Notes under the pieces: model-generated
Seen by the model: only the letters and a program-made list of their open reading frames with translations
Told to the model about the DNA's origin: nothing
The model's database searches: none
Program-made: the position numbers and the translations under genes
Shown here: one piece after another, positions 1 to 5,515 of the stretch
How the letters are laid out: each line of letters starts with the position of its first letter
Numbering within the stretch: the first letter of the stretch is position 1
Assembly: GCA_021780395.1 (NCBI GenBank)
Contig: JAJXYU010000253.1
Span: 1 to 5,515 of the forward strand
Length of the DNA stretch: 5,515 bases
Origin: Pseudomonadota bacterium
GTDB lineage: Bacteria; Pseudomonadota; Gammaproteobacteria; Steroidobacterales; Steroidobacteraceae
Direction: 5' to 3'

Positions 1-242
1 GTGACACCGGCGCGACGCGCCGTCGCCGGCGCCGGGCGCCGGCGTGAGGTCGAGCGCGCGCGGCCTCTCGGCCTGCGCGAGGCTCGCGCGCAACGCCGCC
101 TCGTCGTCGACCGCGACGCCCATCGTCCGCAGGATCGCCGCGAGCCGCACGTCGGAGAATCGCTCCCACTCGCCGCGATAGGTGTGGTACCCCTCGCCGA
201 TCCCGTGCAGGCGCGCGAGCCGTTCGATCAGCGCGTCGCGCG

Positions 243-246
<4 letters not shown>
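1..246 (-). CDS. malQ: 4-alpha-glucanotransferase (amylomaltase), N-terminal fragment
   Basis: This is the first 82 codons of a gene that continues past the left edge. It starts at ATG 246-244, overlaps the glgX stop by four bases (ATGA), and stays open to base 1. The N-terminus (LIERLARLHGIGEGYHTYRG, then a Ser-Asp-x-x-Leu-x-x-Ile-Leu-x-x-Met-Gly pattern near residues 32-43) resembles the small N-terminal domain of long proteobacterial MalQ proteins, which have a Gly-Ile-x-x-x-Tyr element followed by Ser-x-x-Thr/Leu and Leu-x-x-Met. An Ala/Pro/Gly linker follows at about residues 69-77. MalQ (GH77, cytoplasmic) transfers maltodextrin segments between 4-alpha-glucans and releases glucose. It would recycle the short chains produced by GlgX and the phosphorylase. 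No catalytic residues fall within the window, so the call rests on N-terminal similarity and operon context. A trehalose-pathway enzyme such as TreZ or TreY is the main alternative at this locus, but the N-terminus does not look like a CBM48 or GH13 start. Confidence 0.
24..44. repeat. 21-base near-perfect palindrome in malQ linker
   Basis: Two perfectly complementary 10-base arms (24-33 and 35-44, cgccggcgcc and ggcgccggcg) flank a single base. They lie inside malQ, where they encode part of the Pro/Ala/Gly linker after the N-terminal domain. In a sequence this GC-rich such palindromes can arise by codon choice alone. With a one-base loop it would not form an ideal RNA hairpin and it has no U tract, so it is not called a terminator. 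Confidence 0.
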
Positions 247-2296
<2,050 letters not shown>

Positions 2297-2300
<4 letters not shown>

Positions 2301-4210
2301 GATGCGGTCGGGCCCGCGAGGAACGTCGCCGCGAGCGGCGGCAGGTCGATGCGGATCGAGCACGGGAAGCCCTGCCAGCCCTCGGCCACGCTCGCGACCG
2401 TCGTCTGGCGGCCATAGCCGGAGCCGCCGAAGCGCGGATCGTCGGTGTCGAGGAGCTTGCGGTACTCGCCGGGCGCCGGCACGCCGAGCGGATAGCGATC
2501 GCGCGGGACCGGGGTCGCGTTGAACACGCATAACAGCGATCCGCCCGGATCGCCGCCGGTCGCGCGCCGCTCGAACGCGAACACGCTCTCCTCGGCATTG
2601 TGCAGGTCCACCCAGCGGAAGCCCTCCGGGTCGCAGTCGCTGCCGTAGAGCGCCGGATGCGCCCGGTAGAGCTCGTTGAGCGCGCGCACGCAGTCGCGCA
2701 GCAACGCGTGCGCGGGCTCGGCGGCGAGGTGCCAGTCGAGCTGGTCGTAGTCGCGCCATTCGCGCCACTGGCCGAACTCCGAGCCCATGAACAGCAGCTT
2801 CTTGCCGGGATGCGCGATCTGGTACGCGAGGAACAGCCGGAAGTTCGCGCGCTTGCGCCACTCGTCGCCCGGCATCTTGTCGAGGAACGACCGCTTGCCG
2901 TGCACGACCTCGTCGTGGGAGATCGGCAGGATGAAGTTCTCGCTCCACGCGTACATGAAGGAGAACGTGATCAGCCGATGCTCGTAGCGCCGGTAGATCG
3001 GATCGAGCGCCGCGTATTTCAGCGTGTCGTTCATCCAGCCCATGTTCCACTTGAAGTTGAACCCGAGCCCGCCGGACGACGGCGGCTGCGACACGCCGGG
3101 AAACGCGGTCGACTCCTCCGCGATCGTGAGCGCGCCCGGATGCGCGCGGTGCACCGCGTCGTTCATCTCGCGCAGGAAGTCGATCGCCTCGATGTTCTCG
3201 CGCCCGCCATGGCGGTTCGGCAGCCAGGCGCCCGGCTCGCGGCTGTAGTCGAGGTAGAGCATCGAGGCGACCGCATCGACGCGCAGTCCGTCCACGTGAT
3301 AGCGGTCCAGCCAGTACAGCGCGTTCGCGATCAGGAAATTGCGCACCTCGTGCCGGCCGAAGTTGAACACCTTCGTGCCCCACTCGGGGTGCTCGCCGAG
3401 CCGCGCGTCCTCGTGCTCGTAGAGCGCGGTGCCGTCGAAGCGCGCGAGCCCGTGCTCGTCGCGCGGGAAGTGTCCCGGCACCCAGTCGAGGATCACGCCG
3501 ATCCCGGCGCGGTGGCACGCATCGACGAACGCCATCAGGTCCCCGGGAGCGCCGTAGCGCGCGCTCGGCGCGTAGTAGCCGGTGACCTGGTAGCCCCAGG
3601 ACGCATCCAGCGGATGCTCCGCGACGCCGATCAGCTCGACGTGCGTGTAGCCGAGCTCGGCGACGTACGGGATCAGCTGGTCCAGCGCCTCGCGCCAGCT
3701 CATGAACGGCGGCCGGCGCTCCTCCCACGGGCGTCGCCAGGACCCCAGGTGCACCTCGTAGACGTTGATCGGCTGGCGTCGCGGATCCCGGTTCCCGCGC
3801 GCCTCCATCCAGTCGGCATCGCTCCAGCGATGCCCGTCGAGGCGGGCGACGACCGAGCAGTTGTCCGGCCGCAGTTGCGTCGCGAACCCGTACGGGTCCG
3901 CCTTGAGGATCACCGGGCCGGCACGCGTGCGGATCTCGTATTTGTAGATCGTGCCGGCGCCGACGCCCGGCACGAACGCCTCCCAGACCCCGGAGACGCC
4001 GCGCGCGCGCATCGGGTGGCGCCGCCCGTCCCACTCGTTGAACGCGCCGACCACGCTGAGGTGGTCGGCGTTCGGCGCCCAGACCGCGAAGCGGGTGCCG
4101 GCGACCCCGTCGACCGCGCCCGGATGAGCGCCGAGCTTCTCGTAGATGCGCTCGTGCTTGCCCTCGCCGAACAGGTACAGGTCGAAATCGCTGATCGCCT
4201 GGGCACTCAC
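2297..4210 (-). CDS. glgB: 1,4-alpha-glucan branching enzyme GlgB (GH13_9)
   Basis: A complete 637-residue enzyme that cuts alpha-1,4 chains and reattaches them in alpha-1,6 linkage, creating glycogen branches. The N-terminal CBM48 domain spans about residues 25-115 (FAVWAPNADHLSVVGAFNEW at 41-60). The GH13 barrel shows the branching-enzyme forms of the conserved regions: DWVPGHFP at 242-249; HVDGLRVDAV at 305-314 with nucleophile Asp312; IAEEST at 363-368 with acid/base Glu365; ISHDEVVHGKRS at 430-441 with Asp433. LLFMGSEFGQW at 472-482 and a C-terminal beta domain follow. At 637 residues it is the short form, lacking the extra N-terminal module of the roughly 730-residue E. coli type. The GTG start at 4210 is the first GTG or ATG in this frame that fits the family N-terminus. 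Only a weak GAG lies 7-8 bases upstream. The gene follows glgP after 16 bases and overlaps glgX by four bases. A one-base indel just upstream could hide a slightly longer N-terminus (see the mini-ORF entry). Confidence 0.
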
Positions 4211-4230
4211 CGCGCGACTCGGTCGCTCAT
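4207..4230 (-). other. 7-codon mini-ORF bridging glgP and glgB
   Basis: An ATG at 4230-4228 overlaps the glgP stop as ATGA and opens a frame reading MSDRVAR before TGA at 4209-4207. That TGA in turn overlaps the glgB GTG start as GTGA. The mini-ORF therefore exactly spans the gap, with a four-base stop/start overlap at each end. Two readings are possible. It may be a reinitiation relay that carries ribosomes from glgP to glgB. Or the ATG may be the true glgB start, put out of frame by one missing base: one extra G would give MSDRVAR-VSAQAIS continuous with GlgB. The sequence alone does not decide between them. Confidence 0.
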
Positions 4231-5515
4231 AGCACCGGGTTCACGTCCCAGATCCCATCGGCGTATTCGCGCACGCTCCGGTCGCTCGAGAAGTAGCCCA
4301 TGTTGAGCGCGTTGAGCGCCGCCTTGCGGCTCCACTCGTCCTCGCGCCGGTAGAGCTCGTCGACGCGATCCTGCGCGCGCACGTAGTCCGCGAAATCCGC
4401 GAGCACGAGGTACGGCTCGCCGTCGGCGAGCAAGCGGTCGACGACCCGCCGTGCCGCCTCGCCGCCGTCCGCCGAGAACCGCCCGGAGACGATCGCGTCG
4501 ATCACGCGCGCGAGCTCGGCGTTCGACTCGAGCTCCGCCCGCGGCACCCAGCCGACCGCGCGCCGCGCGGCGACCTCCTCGGCGTTCAGCCCGAAGATGA
4601 AGATGTTGTCCGCGCCGACGTGCTCGGCGATCTCGATGTTCGCGCCATCCAGCGTGCCGATCGTGAGCGCGCCGTTCAACGCGAGCTTCATGTTGCCGGT
4701 CCCGGACGCCTCCATGCCCGCGGTCGAGATCTGCTGCGAGAGGTCCGCCGCCGGGATGATCTTCTGCGCGAGCGACACGTCGTAGTCCGGCACGAACGCG
4801 ACGCGCAGCTTGGCATTCGCCCGCGGGTCCGCGTTGATCGTGCGCGCGACCTGGTTGATCAGCTTCACGACCGCCTTCGCGACCGCGTAACCCGGCGCCG
4901 CCTTGCCCGCGAAGATCACCGTGCGCGGGACGATCGGCGCCGCCGGCTCATCGAGGATGCGCAGGTACCGGGCGATCACGTACAGCAGGTTCAGCGTCTG
5001 CCGCTTGTACTCGTGGATCCGCTTCACGTGCACGTCGAACAGCGAGTCGACGTCGACCGCGAGGCCGATCCGCCGCTCGAGCTCGTGCGCGAGCCGCTGC
5101 TTGTTCTCGCGCTTGATCTCGCGCAGACGGCACCGGAACGCCGGATCGTCGGCGGCCCCGGCGAGCCGCCCGAGCTCCTCCAGGTCGTTCTCCCACGCGA
5201 AGCCGATCCGCTCGGTGAGCAGCGCCGCGAGGCCGGGGTTGGATTGCTTCAGCCAGCGACGCACCGCGATGCCGTTGGTGACGTTCACGAAACGCGCAGG
5301 GAAGAGCTCCGCGAAACCCGCGAACACCCGCCGCCGCATCAGCTCCGAGTGCAGCCGCGCGACGCCGTTGACCCGGTGGCTGCCGATGATCGCGAGGTGC
5401 GCCATCCGCACCCGCCGCTCGCCGTCCTCGGTGATGATCGACAGCGTGCGCTGGCGCTCGACCTCGCCCGGGAAGCGCTCGGCGACCGACGCGAGGAAGT
5501 CCCGGTTGATCAGAT
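4227..5515 (-). CDS. glgP: Glycogen/maltodextrin phosphorylase, C-terminal half
   Basis: The frame is open from the right edge to TGA at 4229-4227 and shows 428 residues, about half of a normal phosphorylase (about 800-840). The ATG at 5411 is internal: the 34 codons before it already match the family (LINRDFL, ERFPGEVERQ). The PLP-dependent GT35 enzyme removes terminal glucose as glucose-1-phosphate from alpha-1,4-glucans in the cytoplasm. Visible marks are AHLAIIGSHRVNGVA; VKRIHEYKRQ with the phosphate-contacting Lys-Arg pair (fragment residues 164-165); KAAPGY; and the PLP motif EASGTGNMKLALNGAL, whose Schiff-base Lys is fragment residue 276 (codon 4688-4686). The C-terminus DEWSRKAALNALNMGYFSSDRS is typical. 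The GTGNMKLALNGAL wording is shared with E. coli MalP, so malP is an equally fair symbol, and malQ lies in the same operon. One oddity is NGIAVRRWL, where most members have NG-I/V-TPRRW. The gene is first in the visible part of the operon; its promoter is outside the window. Confidence 0.
   Translation of the reverse strand, partial: LINRDFLASVAERFPGEVERQRTLSIITEDGERRVRMAHLAIIGSHRVNGVARLHSELMRRRVFAGFAELFPARFVNVTNGIAVRRWLKQSNPGLAALLTERIGFAWENDLEELGRLAGAADDPAFRCRLREIKRENKQRLAHELERRIGLAVDVDSLFDVHVKRIHEYKRQTLNLLYVIARYLRILDEPAAPIVPRTVIFAGKAAPGYAVAKAVVKLINQVARTINADPRANAKLRVAFVPDYDVSLAQKIIPAADLSQQISTAGMEASGTGNMKLALNGALTIGTLDGANIEIAEHVGADNIFIFGLNAEEVAARRAVGWVPRAELESNAELARVIDAIVSGRFSADGGEAARRVVDRLLADGEPYLVLADFADYVRAQDRVDELYRREDEWSRKAALNALNMGYFSSDRSVREYADGIWDVNPVL

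Noticed and set aside
24..44. GC-rich palindrome as a transcription terminator.
   Set aside because: It lies within malQ codons, has a one-base loop and no following T tract on either strand.
2301..4034. The GlgX frame stays open upstream through almost all of glgB, giving an apparent 1263-residue protein.
   Set aside because: The upstream 578 codons are an Arg/Ala-rich shadow of glgB in another frame. GlgX family similarity begins right at the GTG at 2300, and GlgB in its own frame has all catalytic motifs.
2600..4306. Long plus-strand open frame of 568 codons opposite glgB.
   Set aside because: It is antisense to a well-supported gene, rich in Arg, Val and Ala with no recognisable domain, as expected from high-GC codon bias.
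5409..5411. ATG at 5411 as the start of the phosphorylase.
   Set aside because: The 34 codons before it continue the phosphorylase family sequence to the window edge, so this Met is internal and the gene is truncated only by the window.

Overview
The window is a stretch of a glycogen and maltodextrin metabolism operon from a high-GC bacterium (about two thirds G+C by eye, with strong G/C preference at third codon positions). All real genes lie on the minus strand. In transcription order, right to left, they are: the C-terminal half of an alpha-glucan phosphorylase (glgP or malP), a complete glycogen branching enzyme (glgB), a complete glycogen debranching enzyme (glgX), and the first 82 codons of a gene that looks like 4-alpha-glucanotransferase (malQ). 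The composition, the short-form GlgB and the tight packing suggest a proteobacterium, perhaps beta or gamma. No taxonomic marker is present, so this is only inference.

Layout: 5515-4227 is glgP, cut by the window edge. A 16-base gap follows, crossed by a 7-codon mini-ORF. Then come glgB at 4210-2297 (GTG start), glgX at 2300-243 (GTG start, 4-base overlap with glgB) and malQ from 246 to the edge (ATG start, 4-base overlap with glgX). No stretch over 20 bases is free of coding sequence. I see no promoter, terminator, tRNA, rRNA, CRISPR array or mobile element.

Together the genes make a glucan-processing set. GlgB adds alpha-1,6 branches. GlgP/MalP removes glucose-1-phosphate from chain ends until it stalls near a branch. 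GlgX cuts the resulting short branches. MalQ disproportionates the released malto-oligosaccharides into chains the phosphorylase can use again. The synthesis genes glgC and glgA are not in this window.

This is mostly a well-known pathway and I see no new system. The points worth a second look are small: the mini-ORF that links the glgP stop to the glgB start (or marks a one-base indel), a Pro/Val/Ser-rich, partly tandem-repeated insertion in the C-terminal domain of GlgX, an unusual Ala-Val in a normally Thr-Pro motif of the phosphorylase, and a near-perfect 21-base palindrome in the linker of MalQ.
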